Below are positions 53,935 through 62,292 of a stretch of 64,000 nucleotides of DNA, piece by piece. The notes under the pieces are model-generated. The model saw only the letters and a program-made list of their open reading frames with translations, did not search any database and had not been told where the DNA came from. The first letter of the stretch is position 1, and every line of letters begins with the position of its first letter. This DNA comes from Streptomyces sp. NRRL B-1347 (GTDB lineage: Bacteria > Actinomycetota > Actinomycetes > Streptomycetales > Streptomycetaceae). The translations under genes and the position numbers were made by a program. The stretch is from the NCBI RefSeq assembly GCF_000720325.1, contig NZ_JOJM01000004.1, positions 310,001-374,000 on the forward strand, read 5' to 3'.

Positions 53935-54591
53935 TCAGATGTAGCCCTCGCGGAGCGCGTAGGCCACCGCGTGCGCCCGGTTGCGCAGGTGCAGGCGTGT
54001 GGTGAGGCCGTGCATCACGTTCTTGACGGTGCGTTCGGAGTACGACAGCTTGAGCGCGATCTCCGAGGTGTCGAGGCCCTCGGCGACCAGGCGTACCACG
54101 TCGACCTCGCGCTGGGTGAGGCCGAGGGAGCTCCCCGGCTGGTCGGCGCAGCCCCGGTGTAAACGTCCCACCTGGCTGATGAGCCGTCCCAGCAGGTCGG
54201 AGGGTAAGTCGCCGCCGCCCTTGGCGGCGGTCAGGACGGCCTGCACCAGGCGGCGGGCGGTGGCCTCGCGGCGCCAGACGATGGCGCCGACACCGCACTC
54301 GATGGCGTCCAGGAGTTCGTGCTCGCGGACCGTGCCCACGACGAGCACGGCCCGCGAGCCCTCGCTGCGCACGGTGCGCCGCAGCCGGGCGAGCGCGTCC
54401 GCGTCGAGCACGTCCTCGATGAGCAGGGAGACCGTGGCGGGGCCGGGCTCTTCGCACAGCTCGACCTCGGGATAGCGGCGCAGCTGGCTGAGGACTCCCT
54501 CGCGGCTGATCGGATCGGGCGCCACGACGGTGATCCGGACCCGGTTCGGCTTCGGTGGGGAGGCAACGGGGGCGGGGGACGGGCTGGACAA
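53935..54591 (-). CDS. LuxR-type regulator with two TTA codons, eCIS-associated type
   Basis: 218 aa. A degenerate receiver-like N-terminus (VRITVVAPDPISREGVLSQL) lacks a clear phosphoacceptor pocket. The C-terminal LuxR HTH is intact: LTQREVDVVRLVAEGLDTSEIALKLSYSERTVKNVMHGL, ending HAVAYALREGYI. Codons 129 and 144 are TTA, read only by the bldA tRNA in Streptomyces, so translation should be tied to development. From memory, streptomycete eCIS loci are controlled by a TTA-bearing LuxR gene at their edge. The DUF4255 relic directly downstream fits that. Its original target cluster is gone here, so its present role is unclear. Confidence 0.88.
   Translation of the reverse strand: MSSPSPAPVASPPKPNRVRITVVAPDPISREGVLSQLRRYPEVELCEEPGPATVSLLIEDVLDADALARLRRTVRSEGSRAVLVVGTVREHELLDAIECGVGAIVWRREATARRLVQAVLTAAKGGGDLPSDLLGRLISQVGRLHRGCADQPGSSLGLTQREVDVVRLVAEGLDTSEIALKLSYSERTVKNVMHGLTTRLHLRNRAHAVAYALREGYI
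54160..54207 (-). other. Two in-frame TTA (bldA) codons
   Basis: On the minus strand the codons at 54207-54205 (Leu129, in GGGDLPSD) and 54162-54160 (Leu144, in VGRLHRG) are TTA and lie in frame with the 54591 start. TTA is very rare in Streptomyces genes and makes translation depend on the leucyl-tRNA encoded by bldA. Confidence 0.85.
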
Positions 54592-54736
54592 GCGGATTCC
54601 TCACTTCGGCGACGCGTGCTTTGCTCGGCTGGGGACAGGCCGATGGGGACTCCCGGCCGTCGGCCGGGCAGGGGACCGTGATCGATCCCAGGAGCCGGGT
54701 GCCGCCCGCCCGACGACGGGCGGCACCCGGTGGCCG

Positions 54737-55483
54737 TCAGGCGCAGGGCTTGTAGAAGTGCTTCCAGCCGCTCTTGGGCATGGACGGCGGCTCGGCCGGG
54801 GTGCCCGTGGCGCCGTACTTCTGCTGGTCCTCGTAGTTGTACTTGCCCGGCCCGCTGGCGGCCTTCGTGAGGCGCACGTTCCGCTCCCAGACGCCGTCAC
54901 CGGCGTTGGTGAGGAGCGCGAGGTCCGGGTACGCGTCGCCGCCGTAGTTGGCGACGCGGAGCTCCTTGACCTCCGAGCTGTCGCCGATGTCCAGGTGCCG
55001 GGTGCGCGTGGAGCTCAGGTTCGAGCGCTTGAGCGGCCCGGGACGGTAGTCCGCGACGCGGGCGGTCGCGGGGTCGTCCACGCCGGACGGCTTGACGATG
55101 TTGACGACCATGTCCAGCTTGCCGTCGTTCTGGAAGTCGGCGACCGCGGCGGTCGCGACCTCCCCGGTGCGCTTGCCGAGGAGCTTGCTGACGGTCTGCT
55201 TGGAGCCGAACGTGCCGTCCGCGTTGCCCCACTGGACGGTCATCTTGGTGCCGGTGTGCCCGGGGTTGCTGATCTTGTCCGCGCGGCCGTCGCCGTCCAG
55301 GTCGCCCACCAGCGTGGTGGTGCCGGACAGACACGCGGCCGCCGCCCGAGCGGCCCCTTCCGGTCGTTCCGCGCCGCCCGAGCCCGCCGATTCGGCCGCG
55401 CTGGCCTGGTAACCGGCGACCGTCAGGGTCAGGGCGACAGCCGCGACGGGCGCGGCGATCAGACGTGAGCGCTTGCGAAACAT
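54737..55483 (-). CDS. Secreted FG-GAP/VCBS repeat protein
   Basis: 248 aa. Signal peptide RLIAAPVAAVALTLTVAGYQASAAES. The body carries FG-GAP-like repeats with Ca-binding Dx[DN]xDGxxD elements: VGDLDGDGRADKIS, VADFQNDGKLDMVV and VANYGGDAYPDLALL. These usually form part of a beta-propeller; here only about three repeats are left, so it is a short member. GAGGAG lies seven bases before ATG 55483. Secreted and likely to bind a ligand or surface; no enzymatic domain. Confidence 0.83.
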   Translation of the reverse strand: MFRKRSRLIAAPVAAVALTLTVAGYQASAAESAGSGGAERPEGAARAAAACLSGTTTLVGDLDGDGRADKISNPGHTGTKMTVQWGNADGTFGSKQTVSKLLGKRTGEVATAAVADFQNDGKLDMVVNIVKPSGVDDPATARVADYRPGPLKRSNLSSTRTRHLDIGDSSEVKELRVANYGGDAYPDLALLTNAGDGVWERNVRLTKAASGPGKYNYEDQQKYGATGTPAEPPSMPKSGWKHFYKPCA

Positions 55484-55791
55484 CTGGGAACTCCTCAAGT
55501 CATTGCTGCTCTGCCGTGGTTCAGAACCGGGCTTCGCCCCGCGTCCTTGGGGACGTGGGAACCCTTCGATGAGCACAGATCGAGCATGCGCGATAACCCG
55601 CCCAGAATGCTACGAACGCCGGGAAGTTGGGGACAATGGAACGCCGAAACGGACGCTGACCTGTGGAAACGTAAAGCGCCTGGAATGCGCGAATGGGACA
55701 CGCCGAATCGCGCGGAGAACGGCGGGCGAAAAGTTTCAAAGGCTTTCTGCGCAACAGGCAACCAACACCGCCAAGAGGCGCTCTCACTCTA
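55484..55791. other. Long, less GC-rich leader upstream of the FG-GAP gene
   Basis: 308 bases with GC content clearly below the surroundings. On the minus strand it leads to the FG-GAP start. Several hairpins can form (for example GGGGCGAAGCCC near 55530-55541). I see no match to a riboswitch class that I can defend. It most likely holds the promoter and an untranslated leader. Confidence 0.4.
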
Positions 55792-56196
55792 TTAGGGCGT
55801 TTGCTCCGCTGGGAGCGCCACCCGGGCGCGGAAGCCCTCGCAGTGCTCCAGCGCGTCCTCGCGCGGGCACGCGAGCAGGCCGCGCAAGTAAGCGCGTGCT
55901 GTGTCCAATCGGGCCATCTCGGCCTCGATGGCGGCTATCCGCGAGGCGACGGTGTCGCGCCAGCCGGGCGTGTCCGCGTGCTCGGCGAGGGCCGCGGCGA
56001 TCTCGTTGAGGGACAGCTGCCCGGTGGTCCGCCACAGCCGGATCAGCGCGACCCGGTAGAACTGATCGGCGCTGTAGTAGCGCTGCCCGGAGCGCCGGTG
56101 AGGCGTGATGAGTCCGCGGCGCTCCCAGTAGTGCAGCGTGGACACGGGCAGATCGAAGTGGTCGGCGACTTGCCGGATCGAAGCCAGGTCGTTCAT
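55792..56196 (-). CDS. MerR family transcriptional regulator
   Basis: 134 aa. N-terminal MerR HTH with RQVADHFDLPVSTLHYWERRGLITPHRRSGQRYYSADQ. A dimerisation coiled coil follows (TVASRIAAIEAEMARLDTARAYLRGLL). It has three-residue spaced cysteines only at LLACPRED and EHCEG, so metal binding is not certain. Divergent from the LLM gene with a perfect palindrome 14-29 bases before its start; this is a likely operator. The inducer is unknown. The combination suggests MerR control of the flavin oxidoreductase. Confidence 0.9.
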   Translation of the reverse strand: MNDLASIRQVADHFDLPVSTLHYWERRGLITPHRRSGQRYYSADQFYRVALIRLWRTTGQLSLNEIAAALAEHADTPGWRDTVASRIAAIEAEMARLDTARAYLRGLLACPREDALEHCEGFRARVALPAEQTP

Positions 56197-56209
56197 CGGG
56201 CCAGTTGAA

Positions 56210-56225
56210 CTCAACCCCGGTTGAG
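56210..56225. promoter_or_regulatory. Probable MerR operator
   Basis: CTCAACCCCGGTTGAG is a perfect 7-2-7 palindrome just upstream of the MerR gene and 83 bases before the divergent LLM gene. This is a typical position for a MerR dyad lying in a divergent promoter. Assignment by context. Confidence 0.7.
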
Positions 56226-56262
56226 CGGGCAAGGTCGGCCGCACCGAACTCGAAGGCGGCCG

Positions 56263-56272
56263 CCCCCCCCCC
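56263..56272. repeat. Run of ten C between direct repeats
   Basis: Ten consecutive C bases sit between two near-identical CTCGAAGGC-GGCCG direct repeats (about 56249-56262 and 56272-56288), in the space between the MerR operator and the LLM ribosome site. Such a tract can slip in length and may change promoter spacing. Confidence 0.8.
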
Positions 56273-56307
56273 TCGAAGGCCGCGGCCGCCCCGTGGAAAG
56301 GACCGAC

Positions 56308-57231
56308 ATGCCGGTGAACCTTGGCGTCTGCCTGCCGACCTTCGCGGAGCCGGGCGAGGAGAGCCTCGCCGAGATACCCGCGTTGGCGCTCCACGCCGAG
56401 CAGGTCGGCCTCGACACGGTGTGGGCGGGCGACCGCCTGTGCGCGCGTCCCCCGTTCCTGGAGAGCGTGGTCGCCCTGAGCGCGGCCGCCGCGGTCACCG
56501 AGCGCGTGCGGATCGGCTTCGGGGTCATGGTGCCGGCACTGCGGCAGCAGGCCTGGGCGGCCAAACAGCTGTCGTCGTTGCAGTACCTGTCGGGCAACCG
56601 CGTGGTCCTGGGGGTCGGTGCGGGCGTGCACCCCGAGGACTGGCCGGTCGGCGGGGTCCCGTTCGCCGGGCGCGGCCGCCGGACCGAGGCGGTGCTGCGG
56701 GCGCTGCCCGATCTGTTCGCGGGCCGCCCGACGCCCTTGCTGACCGAGCCCGGTGAGCCGGTGATGACGCTCGACCCCGCCGTTCCCGCGCCGCCGCTGT
56801 GGGTGGGAGGCATGTCCGACCGCGCGCTGCGGCGCGCCCTCGACCACGGCGTCGGCTGGCTCGCGTCACTGCTCGAACCCGCGCAACTGGCGGCGAGGGC
56901 CGCCGCGCTGACGGCGCTGGCGGCCGCGGCGGGGACACGGACACCCGAGGTCGGGACCACGGTGTTCGCCGCGCTGAGCACCGACGCCGAGGAGAACCGC
57001 CAGGGGCACCAGCGCCTGGTCCGCTATCTGCGCTCGCTGACCGGGGAACAGGGGCTGTCCGAGCGGCAGGCGGCCGGCCTCGTCGTCAGCGGGCCTCCCG
57101 AGCGGCTGGCCGAGCGACTCGACCAGTACCGCCGCGCGGGAGCGAGTACCTTCGTCGTCAACTTGTCCGGCGGGGGCCTGCGCCGCCAGTACGAACTGCT
57201 CGCCCGCACCCGTGAGCTCCTGCTCGACTGA
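56308..57231 (+). CDS. LLM-class flavin-dependent oxidoreductase, second type
   Basis: 307 aa. F420- or FMN-dependent luciferase-like TIM barrel: VNLGVCLPTFAEPGEES, VGLDTVWAGDRLCARPPFLESVVALS, VRIGFGVMVPALRQQAWAAKQLSSLQYLSGNRVVLGVGAG in parts. It lacks the GEHH segment of the 31105 enzyme and is in a different subgroup, similar to F420-dependent LLM proteins. AAAGGA lies five bases before ATG 56308. Divergent from MerR, which probably regulates it. The substrate is unknown. Confidence 0.88.
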   Translation: MPVNLGVCLPTFAEPGEESLAEIPALALHAEQVGLDTVWAGDRLCARPPFLESVVALSAAAAVTERVRIGFGVMVPALRQQAWAAKQLSSLQYLSGNRVVLGVGAGVHPEDWPVGGVPFAGRGRRTEAVLRALPDLFAGRPTPLLTEPGEPVMTLDPAVPAPPLWVGGMSDRALRRALDHGVGWLASLLEPAQLAARAAALTALAAAAGTRTPEVGTTVFAALSTDAEENRQGHQRLVRYLRSLTGEQGLSERQAAGLVVSGPPERLAERLDQYRRAGASTFVVNLSGGGLRRQYELLARTRELLLD

Positions 57232-57284
57232 GCCCGTGCGCCCGCGAGGGCTCCCCGTCGGCGGAAGGCTCGCGCAGGGGGTCG

Positions 57285-58292
57285 TCAGCGTGCCGCCGCC
57301 CACACCAGGACACCCCCGACGACGAACAGCAGGAAGACGGCCGCGTTGGTCCGCTTGTAGGCGACGATGACGGCCGTGAACTCGCGGATCGTCGCGTTGG
57401 GCCAGAAGTACGTGGCGGTGGGCGAGCCGACCACCTGGCCCCGGATCCCCATCCGCCGGGCGGTGAGGGCGGCGCGGAAGGCGTGGTAGTTGTTCGTGAC
57501 GATGACGCACCGGTAGCCGGGGTTCGCCTTCTCCATGATGGCCTTGCTGAACCGCAGGTTCTCCTCCGTGGTCGTCGACTTGTCCTCCCGCTCGATCAGC
57601 TCATCGGGGAAGCCGCGGTCCGTCAGATAGGCGGCCATGGCGTGGGACTCCGGCAGGTCCTCGTCGGGGCCCTGCCCGCCCGAGGTGATCACGGAGGGGG
57701 AGTTGCCGCGCTTGGTGAGCCGCGCGTGCACCTCCCGGGCCCGGTCGAGCCGACTGGCGAGCAGCGGCGGCACGGTGGACCCGCCGATCAGACCCGAGCC
57801 GAGCACGACCACGTAGTCGGCCTTGCGGCGCACGTACAACCGACCGTAGAGGAACGAGTAGCCGACGAAGCACAGGAACAGGAACGAGAGGTAGCAGGTC
57901 AGGCCCAGGGCCGTCGCGCCCACCCCGAGCAGCACCGGCGTGCCCGCCACCGCCGCCGTGATCAGCAGGGCGATGACCGCGAGGACCGACACCGCGGCCA
58001 TCAGCGAGAACAGGTTGGTGAGGCTGCGGCCCTCCTTGCGCACCATCTGCAGGCCGTTCAGGAACAGCAGACACGTGAGGAGGAGGATGCCGAGCGCCCC
58101 GACCGCGAGGACCGAACCGGCGACGACCGTCCCCGAGACCGAGCCCGATCTGACCAGCTCGGCGATCCACGCCACGAGGGCGCTGAGCGCGGTGAGGCCC
58201 AGAAGGACCGCGTTGCTGAACTTCCGGCGCTCACGCAGCACCCGCCAGCAGAAGACCAGGAAGAGCAGCGCAGCCGGCGCGTATACCCACAC
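57285..58292 (-). CDS. YdcF/SanA family membrane protein (DUF218)
   Basis: 335 aa. Five to six N-terminal membrane helices (from YAPAALLFLVFCWRVL to YLSFLFLCFVGYSFLYG) and then a DUF218 domain: DYVVVLGSGLIGGSTVPPLL, SVITSGGQGPDEDLPESHAMAAYL, STTTEENLRFSKAI and CVIVTNNYHAFRAALTARRMG. A last helix NAAVFLLFVVGGVLVWAA ends the protein. DUF218/SanA/ElyC proteins act in envelope or peptidoglycan-precursor homeostasis in enterobacteria; the role in actinobacteria is not established. The protein is well formed. Confidence 0.88.
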   Translation of the reverse strand: MWVYAPAALLFLVFCWRVLRERRKFSNAVLLGLTALSALVAWIAELVRSGSVSGTVVAGSVLAVGALGILLLTCLLFLNGLQMVRKEGRSLTNLFSLMAAVSVLAVIALLITAAVAGTPVLLGVGATALGLTCYLSFLFLCFVGYSFLYGRLYVRRKADYVVVLGSGLIGGSTVPPLLASRLDRAREVHARLTKRGNSPSVITSGGQGPDEDLPESHAMAAYLTDRGFPDELIEREDKSTTTEENLRFSKAIMEKANPGYRCVIVTNNYHAFRAALTARRMGIRGQVVGSPTATYFWPNATIREFTAVIVAYKRTNAAVFLLFVVGGVLVWAAAR

Positions 58293-58524
58293 GCGGACAG
58301 CGTAGGCGGCTCGGCACGGGGCGGCGGCCCTGCCCCCGCCTCACCACCGCCACGCGCCCCGGGGCCGCGGGCCGGATGTCATGGTTCATCGCCTTTGTCC
58401 GTCGTGCGGCCTCCGGGAGCGTGTGCGCCGGGACGCACTGGGAACGCGGTGCTACGCGACGGACGGGGCGCGGCCGGGGACACCGGGCACACGGGCCGCG
58501 GCCGCGCGGGCGGAGGAGGCGGCG

Positions 58525-60003
58525 ATGGCGACGCACGACCGGGCGGACACGCGGACCGACACGATCACGACCTCCGTGCCCGCGCGCCTCGACCGGCTCC
58601 CGTGGTCGCGCTGGCACTGGACGGTCGTCATCGGGCTCGGCACCGTGTGGATCCTGGACGGCTTGGAGGTGACGGTCGTCGGCAGCGTCGCGGGGCGCCT
58701 GTCGGAGGAGGGCAGCGGACTGCCCGTCAGCGCGGCGCAGGTGACGGGCACCGCCGCGGCCCTGTACGTGGCGGGCGCCTGCGCGGGCGCGCTGTTCTTC
58801 GGCCGGCTCACCGACCGCTACGGCCGCAAGAAGCTCTTCCTGATCACCCTCGCCGTCTATCTGGCGGCGACCGCGCTGACCGCGGTGTCCTTCTCCAGCT
58901 GGTGGTTCTTCGCGTTCCGCTTCCTCACCGGCTTCGGCATCGGAGGCGAGTACGCGGCCATCAACTCCGCCGTCGACGAGCTCATCCCCTCCCGCTACCG
59001 GGGCCGCGTGGACCTCGTCATCAACGGCAGCTTCTGGCTGGGCGCGGTGGGCGGCGCCCTCCTTTCGGTGCTCGCGCTCGACACCGACCTCTTCGCGATG
59101 GACGTCGGCTGGCGGCTGACGTTCGCCCTCGGCGTCGTCCTTGGCCTGGTCATCCTGCTGGTGCGGCGCAACGTCCCGGAGAGCCCGCGCTGGCTGTTCC
59201 TGCACGGCCGCGGCGAGGAAGCGGAGCGGCTGGTCGCCGACGTGGAGGCGCGCATCACGGCCGAGAAGCGCCGCCCGCTCCCGGAACCGGAGGGCGCGAT
59301 CACCGTCCGTCCGCGCGCCGCCATCGGCTTCGGCGTCATCGCCCGCACCGTGCTCTCCACCTACCGCAAGCGCGCCACCCTCGGCTTCTCGCTCTTCATC
59401 GGCCAGGCCTTCCTCTACAACGCGATCACGTTCGGCTTCGGCGCGATCCTCACCACGTTCTACGACGTGCCGAGCGGCTCGACGGGCTACTACTTCGCCG
59501 TCATGGCGGTCGGCAACTTCCTCGGGCCGCTCCTCCTCGGCCGCCTCTTCGACACCCTCGGCCGACGGATCATGATCTCCGGTACGTACGTGGCCTCCGG
59601 GCTGCTGCTCTCCGTCACCGCCTGGCTCTTCGACGGCGGGCACCTCACCGCGAAGACCCTCACGGCCTGCTGGTGCGCGGTGCTCTTCTTCGCCTCCGCC
59701 GGAGCCAGTTCGGCGTATCTGACCGTGAGTGAGATCTTCCCGATGGAGACCCGCGCCATGGCCATCGCCTTCTTCTACGCCATCGGCACGGCGGCGGGCG
59801 GCATCAGCGGCCCGCTGCTCTTCTCGAAGCTGACCGAGACGGGCGTCGTCGCGGACACGACGCTCGCCTTCCAGGTCGGCGCGGGCCTGATGACCCTGGC
59901 CGGACTGGTGGCCGCCGCCCTCGCCGTCAACGCCGAGGGCCGCTCCCTGGAGGACATCGCGGCACCGCTGTCGACGGCGGCTTCCACGGGCGCCCGGAGC
60001 TGA
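58525..60003 (+). CDS. MFS sugar/organic-acid transporter
   Basis: 492 aa, 12 helices of the sugar-porter type. LDGLEVTVVGSVAG at the first helix, FFGRLTDRYGRKKLFL (the loop 2-3 signature), FRFLTGFGIGGEYAAINSAVDELIP, and VPESPRWLF in the loop after helix 6. The central loop and C-terminal half have the RLFDTLGRR repeat. GGAGG precedes ATG 58525 by five bases. Likely a proton symporter for sugars, aromatic acids or related metabolites. No tie to neighbours is evident. Confidence 0.9.
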   Translation: MATHDRADTRTDTITTSVPARLDRLPWSRWHWTVVIGLGTVWILDGLEVTVVGSVAGRLSEEGSGLPVSAAQVTGTAAALYVAGACAGALFFGRLTDRYGRKKLFLITLAVYLAATALTAVSFSSWWFFAFRFLTGFGIGGEYAAINSAVDELIPSRYRGRVDLVINGSFWLGAVGGALLSVLALDTDLFAMDVGWRLTFALGVVLGLVILLVRRNVPESPRWLFLHGRGEEAERLVADVEARITAEKRRPLPEPEGAITVRPRAAIGFGVIARTVLSTYRKRATLGFSLFIGQAFLYNAITFGFGAILTTFYDVPSGSTGYYFAVMAVGNFLGPLLLGRLFDTLGRRIMISGTYVASGLLLSVTAWLFDGGHLTAKTLTACWCAVLFFASAGASSAYLTVSEIFPMETRAMAIAFFYAIGTAAGGISGPLLFSKLTETGVVADTTLAFQVGAGLMTLAGLVAAALAVNAEGRSLEDIAAPLSTAASTGARS

Positions 60004-60122
60004 ACCGGCCGGATGCCGAATGCCGAATGCCGGAAGTGCGGACGTTCGGGAGCCCCGACGGCCGGGACGGCACCGGGAATTGCCGTGGCGCCGGGGCGAG
60101 CGGTCTGGGCAGGATGGGGCCG

Positions 60123-61073
60123 ATGCCCACTCGACAGCCCTCCCTCGACTCCGCCGCCATCCGTTCCTTCGACCACCGCACCGCCGCCCGTGACGCACTG
60201 CACGGGCTGGCGGTGGGCGACGCCTTCGGCGCCCAGTTCTTCGTCCCCGACAACCTCCCCGGCCTCCGCGAGCGGCGACTGCCCGCCGCGCCGTGGCCGT
60301 GGACGGACGACACCGAGATGGCCTGCTCGGTCCTCGACGTGCTGCGTCGGCGCGGCAGCGTGGACCAGGACGACCTGGCGCAAGGCTTCGCCCACCGGCA
60401 CGACTTCGACCGCGGCTACGGCCCGGCGATGAACCGGCTGCTGCGCCTGGTGCGCCAGGGCGGACAGTGGCGGGAGCTGGCGCCCGCGCTCTTCGACGGC
60501 CAGGGCTCCTGGGGCAACGGAGCGGCGATGCGGGTGGCGCCCCTGGGGGCGTGGTGCGCCGTGGACCTGCCCGCGGCGGCCGCGCAGGCCGGGCGGTCGG
60601 CCCGCGTGACGCACACCCATCCGGAAGCCGTGGCCGGAGCGATCGCGGTGGCCCTGGGAGCCGCGTGCGCGGCACGGGGCCGCGTCCGCCCCCTCACCGG
60701 CGCCCAACTCCTCGCGGCAGTGGAGGAACTGACACCGGAGGGCCGCGTCCGGGCCGGTGTCACCGAGGCCCGGCAGCTCCTGGACCAGCCGCACGCCGAG
60801 TACGCGGCACACCGCCTCGGCAACGGCCGCCAGGTCAGCGCCGCCGACACGGTCCCGTTCGCCCTGTGGTGCGCGGCACGGCACCTGGAGGACTACGAGG
60901 CGGCGCTGTGGGCGTGCGCATCCGTGGGCGGGGACGTGGACACCACCTGCGCGATCGTCGGCGGGATCGTCGCCGCCCGGGTCGGCACGGCGGCGATACT
61001 GGCCGCTTGGCGGGACGCGTGCGAAACGCTGCCGGGGTGGATGGCAGGAGGCGAGGCGGGGGAGGACCTGTAG
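60123..61073 (+). CDS. ADP-ribosylglycohydrolase family protein
   Basis: 316 aa. All-helical ADP-ribosyl hydrolase fold (DraG/ARH-like). Metal-binding motifs are intact: DALHGLAVGDAFGAQFF, WPWTDDTEMA and the C-terminal GGDVDTTCAIVGGIVAARVG. It should remove ADP-ribose from proteins or small molecules in the cytoplasm. ATG 60123 is chosen; an ATG at 60114 is also possible. The convergent or linked partner is unclear: the sulfotransferase follows after 51 bases on the same strand. No ADP-ribosyltransferase lies nearby. Confidence 0.9.
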   Translation: MPTRQPSLDSAAIRSFDHRTAARDALHGLAVGDAFGAQFFVPDNLPGLRERRLPAAPWPWTDDTEMACSVLDVLRRRGSVDQDDLAQGFAHRHDFDRGYGPAMNRLLRLVRQGGQWRELAPALFDGQGSWGNGAAMRVAPLGAWCAVDLPAAAAQAGRSARVTHTHPEAVAGAIAVALGAACAARGRVRPLTGAQLLAAVEELTPEGRVRAGVTEARQLLDQPHAEYAAHRLGNGRQVSAADTVPFALWCAARHLEDYEAALWACASVGGDVDTTCAIVGGIVAARVGTAAILAAWRDACETLPGWMAGGEAGEDL

Positions 61074-61124
61074 CGGGCCTCGCCCACAACGATCCGTTTC
61101 CCCCACCCCTCCCGGAGAGTGACC

Positions 61125-62162
61125 GTGCGCACCTTGACCTTCGTCATCGGTACGGGCCGCAGCGGCTCGACCGCGCTGTCCCGCATCCTCAACTCGCACC
61201 CGGCCGTCCTCAGCCTCAACGAGTACCTGGCCTCCGTGGGCGGCGCGGCCTTCCCCGAAGGCAAGGTGACCGGCGAGGAGTTCTGGCAGGCGCTGTTCCG
61301 GCCCGCCCCGCACTTCGAGCGGATGATCCTCAGCGGGGTGCCGCTGCCGGAGTTCCTCTACACGCGCCGCCCCGGCAGGTACGCGTCGGAGACCACCGGC
61401 ATCCCCGCGCTCTCCCTCATGGTTCTGCCCCACCTCACCGACGACCCGGACGGACTCCTCGACGAACTCGGCGCGGCGGTGACCCCCTGGCCCGAGCGCA
61501 CCGCCGCCGAGCACCACGAGGCACTGTTCGACCTGCTCCGCGCCCGGTTCGGCCGTACGGCCGTCGTGGAGCGCTCCGGCTACTCGACCGGCTGGGCGCC
61601 GATGCTGCGCACCGCCTTCCCGTACGCACGGTTCGTGCACATGTTCCGCGACGGACCGGACTGCGCCCTGTCCATGAGCCGCCACACCGGATACCGCGCG
61701 ATCGCCCTGCTGCGCGAGATCAAGGAGCGCACCGGCGTCGAGGACCTCGCAGACCTGACCGACGCGCAGGTACGCGCGCTGCCCGCGGACCTCTCGCCGC
61801 TGCTCGGGGAGCGCTTCGCCGCCGCCCTCGTACGCGACCGGCACATCCCCCTGCGGACGTTCGCCGACCTGTGGTCGGAACTCGTCACCGAGGGCACGGA
61901 GTTCCTCGACCGGCTGCCCATCGATCAGGGCACGACGCTCGCCTACGAGGACCTCCTCGACGCTCCCCGCGACGAGCTGACCCGCCTGGCCGCGTTCGTC
62001 GGCGTCGACCCGCTTCCGCAGTGGCTGGACGGCGCCTGCGCACTGCTCGACCACAGCCGACGGGGCTCCGCCCGGCAGCTGACGGACGCGGAACTGGACG
62101 AGCTGAGGGAGGCCTGCGCCCCGGGCACGCACGTCCTGGAGCGGGCCCGAGTCGGTGACTGA
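61125..62162 (+). CDS. PAPS-dependent sulfotransferase family protein
   Basis: 345 aa. N-terminal 5'-phosphosulfate loop TFVIGTGRSGSTALSRIL (residues 4-21) and the 3'-phosphate strand FVHMFRDGPDCALSM. C-terminal part holds LAYEDLLDAPRDELTRLAAFVGV. It should transfer sulfate from PAPS to a hydroxyl of a small molecule or carbohydrate. I use GTG 61125, seven bases after GGAG; GTG 61119 is too close to that site. The 51-base gap to the ADP-ribosylglycohydrolase allows co-transcription. Acceptor unknown. Confidence 0.88.
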   Translation: MRTLTFVIGTGRSGSTALSRILNSHPAVLSLNEYLASVGGAAFPEGKVTGEEFWQALFRPAPHFERMILSGVPLPEFLYTRRPGRYASETTGIPALSLMVLPHLTDDPDGLLDELGAAVTPWPERTAAEHHEALFDLLRARFGRTAVVERSGYSTGWAPMLRTAFPYARFVHMFRDGPDCALSMSRHTGYRAIALLREIKERTGVEDLADLTDAQVRALPADLSPLLGERFAAALVRDRHIPLRTFADLWSELVTEGTEFLDRLPIDQGTTLAYEDLLDAPRDELTRLAAFVGVDPLPQWLDGACALLDHSRRGSARQLTDAELDELREACAPGTHVLERARVGD

Positions 62163-62292
62163 GACGCGCGATCGCCTTTTGTAGGGCGGTTCTCGGCCAG
62201 CGCCTGATGATCCCGTTGCCCTGCTCCCGCCCCCGTGTGACGGTCTGCTGGCACGTCCGGCCGTTCCGACTCCGAAACGAGGAGCAAGAGAC

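Noticed and set aside
55484..55791. Leader of the FG-GAP gene considered as a ydaO/c-di-AMP riboswitch
   Set aside because: Such riboswitches occur before secreted cell-wall genes, but I could not find the conserved motifs.
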